From Deinococcus multiflagellatus (GTDB lineage: Bacteria > Deinococcota > Deinococci > Deinococcales > Deinococcaceae): a stretch of DNA of 64,000 nt. Positions 42,529 through 52,204 of the stretch are shown piece after piece. The stretch's first letter is position 1; every line of letters starts with the position of its first letter. Position numbers and translations under genes: made by a program. Below the pieces are notes generated by a model. It was given only the letters and a program-made list of their open reading frames with translations, had not been told where the DNA came from and ran no database searches. Location of the stretch: assembly GCF_020166415.1 (NCBI RefSeq), contig NZ_JAIQXV010000006.1, positions 119,944 to 183,943 of the forward strand, written 5' to 3'.

Positions 42529-44988
42529 CTACGGCGTGGGCGGGCGCCAGTTGGCGGCAGGACGCGCAAAGTAATACCCCTGCATCACATGCACGCCCAG
42601 CGCAGTCAGCAGGTCCACCTGCCGCAGGGTTTCCACCCCTTCGGCCACCAGTTCCAGGCCCAGGTCGCGGCTCAGGCCCACCATCGCCCGCACAATCGCT
42701 GCGTCGCGGCCATCTGGCTGCTCCTGCAGGGCCGTCACAAACCCCCGGTCAATCTTGATGCCGCTGAGGGGAAAGCGCGCCAGATAGCCCAGGCTGCTGT
42801 AGCCGGTGCCAAAGTCGTCAAGCATGACCCGCACGCCGTCGGCCTGCAACCCGGCCAGCAGCCGGGCGGCGCGTTCAGGGGACTGCATCATCAGGCTCTC
42901 GGTAATTTCCAGTTCCAGGCACTCAGGCGGCAGGCCGCTGCTCTCAAGCGCCGCACGCACCACGCCGCGCAGATCGGCGTGGGCAAACTGCTGCGCTGAG
43001 AGGTTCACCGCCACCCGCGTCCCGCCCCAGTGCGCCGCCTGGGCGCAGGCGGCCTGCAGCACCCAGGCTCCTACTTCGACGATCTGGCCACTGCGTTCCA
43101 GAATAGGCATGAAGATGCCCGGACTCTGCAGGCCGTGTTCGGCGCTGCGCCAGCGCAGCAGGGCCTCGGCGCACACCGCCCGCCTCGAGCGCACATCTAT
43201 CATCGGCTGAACGTGCAACTCAAACTCGCCGCGCTCCAGTGCGCGGGCCAGCGCGCCTTCCAGGCCCGCGTGGGCATGGGCCCGGTGGTCGTAGGCCACG
43301 CAGGCTTCACCTTGTGCCTTAGCGTCGTTCAGCGCCAGCTCGGAGGCCTGGCGCAGCGCCTCGGGTTCGCGGGCGTCGCTGGGCCAGTGCGCCGCGCCCA
43401 CGCTCCACGACATCCGGATAGGGTGGCCCCCCACCGGCACCGGGGCGTTCAGGGCGTCCAGGGCCTGCGCCAGCCGCTGATCCAGGGTGCCGTCGGCGCG
43501 GCGGCCCAGCAGCAGCAAGGCGAATTCGTCGCCGCCCACCCGCGCCACCATCTCGTCGTCCTGCAGCGCCGCGCGCAGTCGTCCGGCGACCACCCGCAGC
43601 ACCTCGTCGGCCGCGTCCTGGCCATAGGCGTCGTTCACCAGCTGAAAGCGGTTGAGGTCCGCCGACACCAGCAGAAATTCAGAGCCCTGACGCCCGGCGC
43701 GTTCCACCTGCTGGTCCAGCTGCGCGCGCAGCATGACCCGGTTGGGCAGGCCGGTCAGCGGGTCGTACAGCCGCCCGCGTTCCAGTTCCTGCAGCTGGCG
43801 CTGCACCGTTTCCTCGGCCTGCAGGCGCAGCGTCTGTTCGTAGGCGGCGCGCCGCTGGGCGCTGTCCAGGGCGGCCTGCGCCGTCAGCTCGCGCAGGTGC
43901 TGGTCTTGGGAAGCGGCGTTCAGTTCACTCTGCAGGGCCAGCACCTGCCGCAGGTAGGCCACCGCCTGCGCGGGGTGCTCGGTCTCGGTTAGCTCAGCCA
44001 GAATGTTCAGGGCGTCCAGCTCCACCTGCTTACGGCGGTCCGCCCTCGCCAGTTCCAGGGCCTGGGCCGCAGCGGCGCGGGCGAGGCCCTGCTCGCCCGC
44101 CTCCTGGTAAATGCGCGCCAGCAGCAACTGGGTGGCCATCACCCCGTCGGGATCATGAACCCCTGCAAAGGTGGCCTGGGCCTGCTCGGCGCAGGCACGG
44201 GCCCCCGTATGCCCCAGATGAAACAGGGCCTGCGCCAGATTCAGCTGCACGTACGCCTGCATGTCCGGCAGACTGGGCAGTTCGGGTTCCTGAATCAGGG
44301 GTTCAAGCAGCGCCACACATTCGGCGTACCGCTCTCCTCTCAGGTACACGTCGCCCAAATTGATGGCCGCCAGAAACAGCGCGCTGGCGGCCCCCGCGCC
44401 CCGCGCCCGTTCTAGGCAACGCCGGTACTGGTGGGCCGCCTCGTCCAGCTTACCCTGCGAGGTCAGGGCCCGGGCCAGGGTGTTCAGGAAATGCAGTTCG
44501 GCCGCCAGGGGAAGCTCGCTGGCGGGCATCTGGTCCAGGGCTGTCTGGGCTTCCTGCAGCGCCAGCATGGCCTGATAGTCATCGTTCAGGCTCAGGCAGA
44601 TGCCCGCGATATTACATAGCACGTTCACCCGGCCCACCGTGTCGCCCAGCCGGGCGCGCAACTGGGCGGCTTCCTGCAGCAGGCGCAGGGCTTTCTGACT
44701 GTCCAGCTGCAGGTGGTGCAGGTGGGCCAGTTGCACCAGGCTGCGCGCCTGGGCGGCCAGGTCGCCACGTAGGGTCGCGGTCTCGCGGGCCTGTTCAAAC
44801 TCCTGCTGGGCCTGGGCCAGGTCGCCGGCCGCCTTGTGGTATTCACCCCTGGCGTACGGGAGATCGGCGGCAGAAAGCGAGGCCAGCGCGGTGTGCGCGG
44901 CCTCCAACTCTCCTCTGTCGAGAAGATCGAGCACTTTCTGCAGCGCGTCTGGCATCAGCGAAGCGGGCGCGGCGGGCGCGGCGGGCAA
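42529..44988 (-). CDS. TPR-GGDEF-EAL signalling protein
   Basis: 819 aa from a TTG at 44986-44988; an ATG at 44953-44955 (808 aa) is equally possible, and neither has a clear ribosome binding site. Residues about 12-370 are tetratricopeptide repeats (LLDRGELEAAHTALASL, YHKAAGDLAQAQQEFEQA, and so on). A short coiled coil follows. The GGDEF domain holds an intact VARVGGDEFALLLL (GGDEF at about 485-489). The EAL domain has CAEALLRW (EAL about 608-610), ELEITESLMM and LDDFGTGYSSLGYL, so the catalytic set looks complete. No membrane segment. Probably a cytosolic c-di-GMP enzyme whose net direction depends on signals sensed by the TPR part. Confidence 0.92.
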   Translation of the reverse strand: MPAAPAAPASLMPDALQKVLDLLDRGELEAAHTALASLSAADLPYARGEYHKAAGDLAQAQQEFEQARETATLRGDLAAQARSLVQLAHLHHLQLDSQKALRLLQEAAQLRARLGDTVGRVNVLCNIAGICLSLNDDYQAMLALQEAQTALDQMPASELPLAAELHFLNTLARALTSQGKLDEAAHQYRRCLERARGAGAASALFLAAINLGDVYLRGERYAECVALLEPLIQEPELPSLPDMQAYVQLNLAQALFHLGHTGARACAEQAQATFAGVHDPDGVMATQLLLARIYQEAGEQGLARAAAAQALELARADRRKQVELDALNILAELTETEHPAQAVAYLRQVLALQSELNAASQDQHLRELTAQAALDSAQRRAAYEQTLRLQAEETVQRQLQELERGRLYDPLTGLPNRVMLRAQLDQQVERAGRQGSEFLLVSADLNRFQLVNDAYGQDAADEVLRVVAGRLRAALQDDEMVARVGGDEFALLLLGRRADGTLDQRLAQALDALNAPVPVGGHPIRMSWSVGAAHWPSDAREPEALRQASELALNDAKAQGEACVAYDHRAHAHAGLEGALARALERGEFELHVQPMIDVRSRRAVCAEALLRWRSAEHGLQSPGIFMPILERSGQIVEVGAWVLQAACAQAAHWGGTRVAVNLSAQQFAHADLRGVVRAALESSGLPPECLELEITESLMMQSPERAARLLAGLQADGVRVMLDDFGTGYSSLGYLARFPLSGIKIDRGFVTALQEQPDGRDAAIVRAMVGLSRDLGLELVAEGVETLRQVDLLTALGVHVMQGYYFARPAANWRPPTP

Positions 44989-45150
44989 GGGGAGACTTGC
45001 TGAACCGGCTGGGAAGAAACACGTCTACAGCCACGAACCCGCACCACACCGCGGGCGAAACCCGGGGAAGGCCCGTCTACCTGAGTCTTGACCCAGTTCC
45101 TGGAGTCCTCTCCTGTCTCCCGCAAGGCGCCGCCTGGGAAGTCCCCCAGG

Positions 45151-46422
45151 TCAATCATCGAGGTCGTCAAGGAAATCGGTGAGGTTCACGCGCCCGGCGC
45201 CCAACTGCCCCTGGTAGGCACTGTTGCCGGGCAGCAAGTCCACGCGCCGCGCCGCGCGTTGCAGGGCCTCTCGGGCGCCTTCCGGGCTGGCCCCCTCTGA
45301 CAGCCCCAGGGCCAGGGCGCCCGCCACCACAGGCGTGCTCATGGAGGTGCCGCTGAACTGCCCGGCCCGCGCGCCAGGGTACGGCGCGGCCACCTGCTCA
45401 CCGGGCGCCATCAGCCCCACGGCAGAGCCGTACGACGAGAACGAGCTTTTCAGGTCGTCGCTGTCCACGCTGCCCACGGCCACGCTCAGGGCCTGGCCTG
45501 CAAAGTCGGCGGCCGGGTGGTCCAGTTCAGGGCGGTCACTGTTGCCCGCCGCCGCCACCACCAACACCTGCTGGCGGTTGGCATAGGCAATCGCCTGCTG
45601 CAGGGCGTCAAAGGGCTCAGCAGTGCCCAGGCTCAGGTTGATCACGTCGGCACCGTGGTCCACCGCCCACACGATGGCGGCGGCCACGTTCAGCGCGTCG
45701 CCCCGGCCAGCGTGGTCCAGCACGCGCAGCGGCATGATCTTGGCGCGTGGAGCCACCTGCGCGGCAATGCCCGCCACCACGGTGCCGTGCCCGTAGGCGC
45801 CCTCGCCTGCGGTTCCCTCGTCTTGGGGGCGCGCGTCGCCATCCACAAAATCGTGCCAGGTGGACGGGTCGCTCAGCAGGTGGGTGAACATGGGGTGCTG
45901 CAGGTCCAGGCCGCTGTCCACCACGGCAATCACCTGCCCCGCGCCCAGGCGACTGTTGGCGTAGGCGTTGTCCAGGCCGATGCGGCGCCACGCTCCCGTG
46001 TTGGCCGGTAAACCCTGATAGGTGCCGCCCGACCACAGCTGCTGTGCCGTTGCCGTCCAGTCGGTCACGGTGCTGGACCACAGGTCGCCCGTGCTCCGCC
46101 CCCAGGACAACTTGCTGGCGCTGCTCCAGAATGTAGGCGGCGTATCGGAGGGCACGGACAGCACATTCTGGTTGGCCTGGGGCTGGGGGCCCGCCCCCTG
46201 CCCTTGCAGGGGCGCGCGGGTGGGGTTGCCCACCACGGCGAAGGTCTCGGTGCGCAGCGCGACGCGACCGCCGTACTGGCGTTCAAGCGCCTCGTTGGTC
46301 ACCGAAGCCGTCACCGGGACCGTCACGGTGGTGGTGGGCCGCTGCACCTCTGGGGTGACCAGACGGCTGCAGCCGGGCAGCAGGAGGGCAGTCAGAAGGA
46401 TGCAGGGGAAAGTGCGACGCAT
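45151..46422 (-). CDS. Subtilisin-like (S8) serine protease, lipoprotein
   Basis: A 423-aa protein from the ATG at 46420-46422 (AGGAG seven bases upstream). Lipoprotein signal peptide MRRTFPCILLTALLLPGCS with lipobox LPGC. Residues about 25-125 are a prodomain-like region. The peptidase domain has the full triad: GQVIAVVDSGLD (Asp), GAYGHGTVVAGIAAQ (His), AAGNSD (oxyanion Asn) and FSGTSMSTPVVAGALAL (Ser). The C-terminal tail is acidic (FLDDLDD). It is predicted to be active at the cell surface, in protein turnover or envelope processing. It diverges from the GGDEF-EAL gene at 46741. Confidence 0.93.
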   Translation of the reverse strand: MRRTFPCILLTALLLPGCSRLVTPEVQRPTTTVTVPVTASVTNEALERQYGGRVALRTETFAVVGNPTRAPLQGQGAGPQPQANQNVLSVPSDTPPTFWSSASKLSWGRSTGDLWSSTVTDWTATAQQLWSGGTYQGLPANTGAWRRIGLDNAYANSRLGAGQVIAVVDSGLDLQHPMFTHLLSDPSTWHDFVDGDARPQDEGTAGEGAYGHGTVVAGIAAQVAPRAKIMPLRVLDHAGRGDALNVAAAIVWAVDHGADVINLSLGTAEPFDALQQAIAYANRQQVLVVAAAGNSDRPELDHPAADFAGQALSVAVGSVDSDDLKSSFSSYGSAVGLMAPGEQVAAPYPGARAGQFSGTSMSTPVVAGALALGLSEGASPEGAREALQRAARRVDLLPGNSAYQGQLGAGRVNLTDFLDDLDD

Positions 46423-46740
46423 GAAGAGCTCCTGAAGAAAGAAGAAGGAAGGAAACGCGAACCAGAGCGCCGGAAGACCACACTGTTGGCGGCGCCTGAG
46501 TGTAGCGCTTTCATGATGAGCTCACCTGAGGGTGCCCCCATGGCCGTCTTAAGACGCGGGCGCTGCGTGGCTTGTCCTATGTTACTGCCGGGGGGACAGG
46601 GCCCTGTCATGGCAAACTTCTCATCGTCTGGCGGTGCGCTGAAGTCCGTGATGCTCAGGTAAAGGAGCGCACACGGGCCGCCGCCGCGCGTCCGCTGAGG
46701 CGTGGGCCGCCCCAGGGCCAAGGAGGTGAGGAAAAGACCT
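46423..46740. promoter_or_regulatory. Divergent intergenic region, protease / GGDEF-EAL
   Basis: 318 bp between divergent genes, so promoters of both should lie here. AGGAGGTGAGG at 46722-46732 is the ribosome binding region of the downstream gene. No clear -35/-10 pair, riboswitch-like fold or family A/B repeat was recognised. Confidence 0.35.
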
Positions 46741-49065
46741 GTGAACCGCTGGCGCCAGCCCCATCTGCTGTTCGGCGCGCTGCTGATCTCGGCCCTGCTC
46801 CATGCCGGCTGGGTGGGGACAGGTGCCCAGCCAGCGGCGCTGCGGCCGGTGCTGGGCAACCTGATCTTTTTTGCCCCCTGCCTGCTGGCGGCGGCCCTGG
46901 GCTGGACCCTCTCGCGCCGCGTGGGCGGCCAGACCCGCCGCGCCTGGACCTTGTTCACGGCGGGCCTGCTGTGCTGGGCGGCGGGGCAGGTGGCGTACGT
47001 GTGGCTGGACCTTACGGGGGCCTCGCCCTTTCCCTCGCTGGCCGACGTGGGGTATCTGCTGCTGGCACCCTGCTTTTTCCTGGGGGCACTGCACATCTGG
47101 CAACCCCTGCCCTCGCGCCTGCTGGCCCTGGGCCTGGCGCTGGACGTGGCCCTGATTGTGCTGGCGCTGGGCACGGCCCTCTGGGCATCCCTGGTGGCGC
47201 CGGTGCTCACGCTGTATGCCGGGCACCCCTTCGCCCTGGCCGTGGCGGTGGCCTACCCCCTGTCGGACCTGGTGGTGGTGGCGCTGGCCCTGGTTGCGGC
47301 GGTGTGGCAGCCCCGGGGCCTGGGGCAGATGCAACTGGCGCTGCTGGGCGGTGGCCTGGCCGTGCTGTGCGTGGCCCACACGGTGTATGCCCAGCAGGCG
47401 GCGCGCGGCGCCTACCTGGTGGGCGGGCCGCTGGACCTGTTGTGGCCGCTGGCGTTTGTGGCCTTTGGCAGCGCGGCTTACGTGCGTCTGGCCGCCCGGG
47501 ACCCGCAGGCCCTGTCCAGCGCGCCCCTGTCGGCCACGCGGCGCCACCGCCTGAATGTCTTGCCGTCCCTGGCGCTGACGCTGCCGTACGCCGTGTTCTT
47601 TCTGGGGCCCGGCCTGCAGGGCGGGCACGCGCTGTGGCGGGCCGCGCCGCTGCTGCTGGCGCTGCTGTTTGTGCGTCAGGTGCTGGCGCTGATCGACACC
47701 GGGCGCCTGCAGCGCACCCTGGAGCGGCAGGCCCGGCACGACGCCCTGACCGGGCTGCTCAACCGCAGCGCCGTGCACGAGGCCCTGACGCACTGCATTC
47801 AGGTTGCGCAGGCGCAGGGCCAGGTGGTGGGCGTGATGTTTCTGGACCTGGACCGCCTGAAGCACATCAATGACGCCTGGGGGCACGCGGCCGGTGACCA
47901 GATGCTGCGGCAGTTTGCCCAGCGGCTGCGCGCCAGCACCCGCGCGGCCGACGTCGTGGGGCGCTTTGGGGGCGACGAGTTTGTGGTGGTGGCCATTGCC
48001 CAGGACCAGCCGCGCCTGCAGGCCCTGGCCCAGCGGCTGCTGCTCGGCGTGCGGCAGCCGGTTGAGCTGATGGGCCAGCGGCTGGAACTGACCGCCAGTG
48101 TGGGGGTTGCGGTGTGCCCCGGCGACGCAGTGGACGCCGCCGCCGCGCTGCACCAGGCAGACCTGGCCATGTACCGCGCCAAGGCCATGGGCCGCAACGC
48201 CCTGGCCTTTTACGACGCCCACGACCACGCCGCCCAGATGCAGCAGATTCAGCTGGAAGAGGAACTGCGCGCCGCTCTGGCCAGCGGCGCCCTGGAACTG
48301 CACTATCAGCCGATTGTGGCGCTGCCGGGCGGACAGCTGCGCGGCGTAGAGGCCCTGCTGCGCTGGACCTCGCCGGCCCTGGGCCCCGTGTCCCCACTAA
48401 AGACCGTGCAACTGGCCGAAGAACGCGGCCTGATGCCGCAACTGGGCGCCTGGGTGCTGGCCGAGGCGGTGCGGCAGGTGGGCCAGTGGCGCCGGCAGGC
48501 CGCGCCCAGCCTGACGGTGTCGGTGAATGTGTCGGCCTCGCAGTTTGGGCTGGGCGATTTTGTGGAGGGGGTGGTGCGGACCCTGGCGCACCACGGGGTG
48601 CCGGGCGAGGCCGTCATGCTGGAACTCACGGAAAGCACGCTGATTCAGGATGCCCAGGCCTCGGCGCAGAAGATGCGCGCCCTGCGCGAACTGGGCGTGC
48701 GCATTGCCCTGGACGATTTTGGCACCGGATATTCCAGCCTCAGCTATCTGCGCCAGTTGCCCGTGGACGTGCTGAAAATCGACCGCTCATTCGTGCACAC
48801 CCTCAATGAGGGCAACGACGCCTTTGTGCGGGCCATTGTGACGCTGGGACAGGCCCAGGGCGCGCAGGTGGTGGTGGAGGGCATTGAGGCCCCGGCCCAG
48901 GCCGCCGCCGCCGCCGCGCTGGGCTGCGAACTGGGCCAGGGTTACCACTTTGCCCGGCCGCTCAGCGCCGCGCAGCTTGGGGCCCGGTTGTCGGCGCCGC
49001 AGTGGCCACCGGGCGAAACGCCCACCCAGGACGAGGAAGGGCCCCAGTCTCTGCCTTCGTCCTGA
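46741..49065 (+). CDS. Membrane-bound GGDEF-EAL protein
   Basis: 774 aa from the GTG at 46741. Residues about 1-320 contain eight to ten hydrophobic helices (LLFGALLISALL, LIFFAPCLLAAALGWTL, LVVVALALVAAVW, and so on), an integral-membrane sensor of unnamed type. The GGDEF domain follows: RHDALTGLLNRSAVHEAL, then VGRFGGDEFVVVA (GGDEF about 410-414). The EAL domain shows GVEALLRWTSPAL (EAL about 537-539), ELTESTLIQ, LDDFGTGYSSLSYL and IVVEGIEA-type end. All main catalytic residues appear present in both. It controls c-di-GMP from the membrane in answer to an unknown signal. Second GGDEF-EAL protein in 7 kb. Confidence 0.92.
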   Translation: MNRWRQPHLLFGALLISALLHAGWVGTGAQPAALRPVLGNLIFFAPCLLAAALGWTLSRRVGGQTRRAWTLFTAGLLCWAAGQVAYVWLDLTGASPFPSLADVGYLLLAPCFFLGALHIWQPLPSRLLALGLALDVALIVLALGTALWASLVAPVLTLYAGHPFALAVAVAYPLSDLVVVALALVAAVWQPRGLGQMQLALLGGGLAVLCVAHTVYAQQAARGAYLVGGPLDLLWPLAFVAFGSAAYVRLAARDPQALSSAPLSATRRHRLNVLPSLALTLPYAVFFLGPGLQGGHALWRAAPLLLALLFVRQVLALIDTGRLQRTLERQARHDALTGLLNRSAVHEALTHCIQVAQAQGQVVGVMFLDLDRLKHINDAWGHAAGDQMLRQFAQRLRASTRAADVVGRFGGDEFVVVAIAQDQPRLQALAQRLLLGVRQPVELMGQRLELTASVGVAVCPGDAVDAAAALHQADLAMYRAKAMGRNALAFYDAHDHAAQMQQIQLEEELRAALASGALELHYQPIVALPGGQLRGVEALLRWTSPALGPVSPLKTVQLAEERGLMPQLGAWVLAEAVRQVGQWRRQAAPSLTVSVNVSASQFGLGDFVEGVVRTLAHHGVPGEAVMLELTESTLIQDAQASAQKMRALRELGVRIALDDFGTGYSSLSYLRQLPVDVLKIDRSFVHTLNEGNDAFVRAIVTLGQAQGAQVVVEGIEAPAQAAAAAALGCELGQGYHFARPLSAAQLGARLSAPQWPPGETPTQDEEGPQSLPSS

Positions 49066-49621
49066 TGGCGCAGGGGCCTGTCTGCCCGCTGCCCGCAGCC
49101 CTGGCCAGGGGTGGAGAGCGGTTCCGCGCGCCCGGTCTGCAGCACATCTCCCTCATAGCGGTGACCTGGGGCGAGCGGCGCGATTGACCGCGACAGACAG
49201 CGGTTGGCGGGGCGTTGAGGGGTGCTTTCCGCCCCTGGGCGGAACGGAAGGCCGCTGTGAGCGGACATCGTTCGCTGCGCCTGCGGAATCAGTGCCCGGC
49301 GCGTATGGACGCCCGCCCTGGACCAACAAACCCAGTCGAGTAGACGGCGACAGGGCCTCTGCAGGGTGAGCAGAAAAAGGACACTGCTGGAGACGTGAGG
49401 CCCGTCCTGTTTGCTGGTGGGCACAACCTCCGGGCCTCCAGTGCTGAGTGCCGTCTCATTTCCTGGCCGTGAGGGTACACTGGGTTCTGGAGCCAAGCTG
49501 TGCCGTCGTCCAGACGAGAAAGAACGCTCAACCCGACCAACCCTTCGATCCAGGCCGCAAGGTGAGGACGGCCTTCTCAGGCGCAAGGGGGCTCAACCGA
49601 GTTTGGGCCTATGAGCGCCGA
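49066..49621. other. Intergenic region carrying repeat B copy 2
   Basis: 556 bp between convergent genes (GGDEF-EAL and a histidine kinase). It holds repeat B copy 2 (49153-49261). No convincing gene was found in the remaining 360 bp and no strong terminator hairpin for either neighbour. Confidence 0.4.
49153..49261 (+). repeat. Dispersed repeat family B, copy 2 (lacks central hairpin)
   Basis: It runs TCATAGCGGTGAC, then directly CTGGGGCGAGCGG, ACCGCGACAGACAGCGGTTGG, TGGGCGGAACGGAAGGCC and GCTGTGAG. Compared with copy 3, the 30-odd bases forming the ACAAGACCTGAA hairpin are missing, giving 109 bp. Confidence 0.8.
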
Positions 49622-51880
49622 TTAGTTTGCCGGACGGGGCAGGGTAAAGCTGAAGGTGGCGCCCTCTCCAGGGCGGCCCTCGGCGGCCCAGCTGCCGCCA
49701 TGCCGCTGCAGAATGCGCCGCACATTGGCCAGCCCCACGCCGCTGCCGCCAAAGTCCTCAGCCCGGTGCAGGCGCTGAAAGACCCCGAACAGCTTATGCG
49801 CGTAACGCGGATCGAACCCCACGCCGTTGTCGCGCACGGAGATGGTCCAGGTCCGCGGCGTGCTCTGCGCCCAGACCTCAATGTGGGCGTGCTCGCAGCG
49901 GGCGGTGTACTTCACCGCGTTGCCCAGGAGGTTGGCCAGCACCTGCCGCAGCAGGGCGGGGTCGGCGTACACGGTGGGCAGCGGCCCCACCTCAAAGCGC
50001 ACCTCGCGCCCCTGAACTTCGGGCTGCAGCTCGGTGAGCACGCTGCGAACCAGGGGGTCCAGCGCCACCTCGCTCAGGCGCAGTTCCTGGCGCCCGGCGC
50101 GCGAGAGGTTGAGCATGGCGTCAATCAGGGCGTTCATCTGCGCGGCGGCGTCTGCGATCACCTGCAGGGCCCGCGCCACCTTGGGCTGCGCGCGGGTGTC
50201 GTCGTCCAGGGCGCGCGACAGCAGGTCGGCAAAGCCGGCAATGTGCCGCACCGGCGCGCGCAGGTCGTGGCTGACCGAATAGGCGAACGCCTCAAGCTCC
50301 TCGTTGGCGGCCTGCAGGGCCTCGTTGCTGCGCTCCAGGTCCAGGGCCGACTGCTGCAGCTGCTGCACACTGCGCGCCCGGCCCAGCGCCAGGGTCAGGC
50401 TCTGGGTCACGGCCAGCAGCAGCGTGCGCTCGCCCCCGGTCCAGGGCTGGGCCTCAAACTGCCCCACCGTGAACACGCCCAGTCGTTCCTCGCCCACCTG
50501 CAGCGGCAGGCTGGCCAGCGCGCCTGGGGCGTCGAGCAGGTCCAGGCCGTCGGCCTGGGGGTCATAGGCCGCCTGGTAGTAGGGCTCGCCGCTGTCCCAG
50601 GGCAACTGCAGGCTCTGGGCTTCTGGGGGCAGCCCCGCGTCCAGGGCGGCCTGAAAGGCGGGGCTGCGCACCTGTCCCACCTGCGAGCGTAGCTGCCAGC
50701 GGCTGCCCGCCTGCTCGTAGTAGGCCGCGAAGCCGCGCGGCATCAGCGACAGAATGACTTCCTGCGCCCGCCGGATCAGGGCCAGCCGCTGGTCCTGGGC
50801 CCCCAGGTCGGCGCTGAGCTGCGCAAAGGCCTCCAGCGCCCGGGCCTGGGCCTGCAGCGCCGCGTTTTCCTCGCGCAGGCCGGTTTCGTGCAGGGCGCGG
50901 TCCAGGGCCAGGGCGAGGCTGCGCCCGACCGCCCGGAAGACGCTGCGTTCGCGCTCGGTCCAGTCGTCGGCCCGCGCGGTGCCCATGGCCAGCAGGCCCG
51001 CCGCCGCGCCGCCCTGGTGCATGGGGTACAGCGCCAGCGCCCGGAAGGTGTGCACGCCTGCCACGGCGGGCCCGGCCCAGTGCGGCACAAACAGCACGTC
51101 CTGGCCGCCCAGGGCCGCTTCCACGCTGGTGCCCCGCAGCGGCAGGCCCGCGCGCAGCTGCGCCGCCAGCGCCTCGGGCACGCCGCCTGAGAGCACCGAG
51201 GCCCGCCACAGCCGCCCCTGCGGCACCAGATAGGCGGCCGACACCGGACCCAGGGTGGCCCGCAGCACGGCCACCGCGCGCTGCGCCAGGGCCGCCACAT
51301 CGGTGCTGCGCAGGGCCTGCTCGCTGAAGCCTGCAAAGGCGGCCAGGGCGGCGCGCTCAGCCGCCAGTCGCTCGGCCAGGGTGGCCCGGTCCAGGGCGCG
51401 GCCCACCACCAGGGCCGCGGCGCGCAGCTGGGTTCGCTCGCGGTCCGTCCAGGGTCCGCCGGGACGCTGAATCACCAGCGCCGCGGCTTCCTCGTCCTGC
51501 CCCTGTCTGAACGGCTGCGCGGCCCACGCGGGCTCGGCCCCGCCGCCCCCCAGGGCCAGCTGGTCCTGGCCGCTGGCGCCGGCAGGGACATGGGCGGCCA
51601 CGGTCCACTGCACCGAAAGGTCCGGCCCCAGGAAGGCGAAGGCACTTGCGGCGCGCGCGCGCACCTCGGCGGGGGTCTGGGCGCCTGCCAGGGCTTGCTG
51701 CGCGGTGTCCAGGGCCTGCAGCAGCGGGTCAGGGTCGGGCGGTCCCAGCGTCACGGCTGGGCCCCCGCGGGTCCTGGGCAAGCCGGCGCCCGCCGCGCCC
51801 AGAGGGGAACGGGTCGCCAGGGCGCCAGGGGCCGGGTCATCGCCGCGCAGCATAACGCTGCCCCGGGCGCCCGCTGCCAA
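49622..51880 (-). CDS. GAF-domain sensor histidine kinase
   Basis: Up to 752 aa from a TTG at 51878-51880. ATG at about residue 10 or GTG before VTLGPPDPDPLLQAL are also possible, and the first 40 residues look poorly conserved. No membrane segment. Three GAF-like sensor segments cover about 45-480 (for example WTERERSVFRAVGRSLALAL and WTGGERTLLLAVTQSLTLAL, typical GAF ends). The kinase core has SHDLRAPVRHIAGFADLL (H-box), LLGNAVKYTARCEHAHIEV (N-box), DNGVGFDPRYAHKLFGVF (G1) and GSGVGLANVRRIL (G2). All ATP-site motifs are intact. The partner response regulator is not in the window. It is paralogous to the decayed kinase at 54098. Confidence 0.9.
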   Translation of the reverse strand: MAAGARGSVMLRGDDPAPGALATRSPLGAAGAGLPRTRGGPAVTLGPPDPDPLLQALDTAQQALAGAQTPAEVRARAASAFAFLGPDLSVQWTVAAHVPAGASGQDQLALGGGGAEPAWAAQPFRQGQDEEAAALVIQRPGGPWTDRERTQLRAAALVVGRALDRATLAERLAAERAALAAFAGFSEQALRSTDVAALAQRAVAVLRATLGPVSAAYLVPQGRLWRASVLSGGVPEALAAQLRAGLPLRGTSVEAALGGQDVLFVPHWAGPAVAGVHTFRALALYPMHQGGAAAGLLAMGTARADDWTERERSVFRAVGRSLALALDRALHETGLREENAALQAQARALEAFAQLSADLGAQDQRLALIRRAQEVILSLMPRGFAAYYEQAGSRWQLRSQVGQVRSPAFQAALDAGLPPEAQSLQLPWDSGEPYYQAAYDPQADGLDLLDAPGALASLPLQVGEERLGVFTVGQFEAQPWTGGERTLLLAVTQSLTLALGRARSVQQLQQSALDLERSNEALQAANEELEAFAYSVSHDLRAPVRHIAGFADLLSRALDDDTRAQPKVARALQVIADAAAQMNALIDAMLNLSRAGRQELRLSEVALDPLVRSVLTELQPEVQGREVRFEVGPLPTVYADPALLRQVLANLLGNAVKYTARCEHAHIEVWAQSTPRTWTISVRDNGVGFDPRYAHKLFGVFQRLHRAEDFGGSGVGLANVRRILQRHGGSWAAEGRPGEGATFSFTLPRPAN

Positions 51881-52202
51881 AGATCAGGAAATGCTCAGGA
51901 TGGCGCGGGGTGTCCGCCATCTCCATGACCGGAGGCGGTCAGGCGTGTCTGGTGCCTTCTGGTTCAGATTCCGCTGATCCAGATTCCGCTTGGAGGGCCG
52001 TTCACCCACATCAAACGGTCCCGGGCCCTGCACAGGCGCCGGGTGCCCACGCGCAGCGAAGTCGCCCGCTGTTGATCTTGTGATCAACCGAGCGGGCCTG
52101 AACAGCGGGGCCGTAGAGCGAAGCAGCGAACAAAGGGCCTCGCCCCGAGGGTGGACACGTTTCTGCGCTTTTTGAAACCTTGGCCTGGGAGGGGCGAGGC
52201 CC
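51881..52202. other. Intergenic region with hairpins and a short direct repeat
   Basis: 322 bp between two minus-strand genes. It contains a direct repeat CAGATTCCGCT at 51965-51975 and 51980-51990 (15-bp period), a hairpin at 52064-52097 and a terminator-like inverted repeat at 52133-52204. No protein gene was recognised. The kinase promoter should lie near 51890-51960, but no element stands out. Confidence 0.4.
52064..52097. repeat. Hairpin of unknown role
   Basis: GCCCGCTGTTGATC and GATCAACCGAGCGGGC form a near-perfect 14-bp stem around TTGT. No T-run on either side, so it is not an obvious terminator. Confidence 0.55.
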
Positions 52203-52204
52203 TT
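52133..52204 (-). terminator. Terminator-like inverted repeat after the PaaK remnant
   Basis: A perfect 14-bp inverted repeat, AAGGGCCTCGCCCC (52133-52146) and GGGGCGAGGCCCTT (52191-52204), with a 44-nt loop. On the minus strand it ends in CCCTTTG, weakly U-rich. It overlaps the last codon of the fragment. Confidence 0.55.

Noticed and set aside
46423..46740. c-di-GMP riboswitch in front of the GGDEF-EAL gene
   Set aside because: No GEMM-like conserved core or suitable paired stems recognised; only a purine-rich ribosome binding region stands out.
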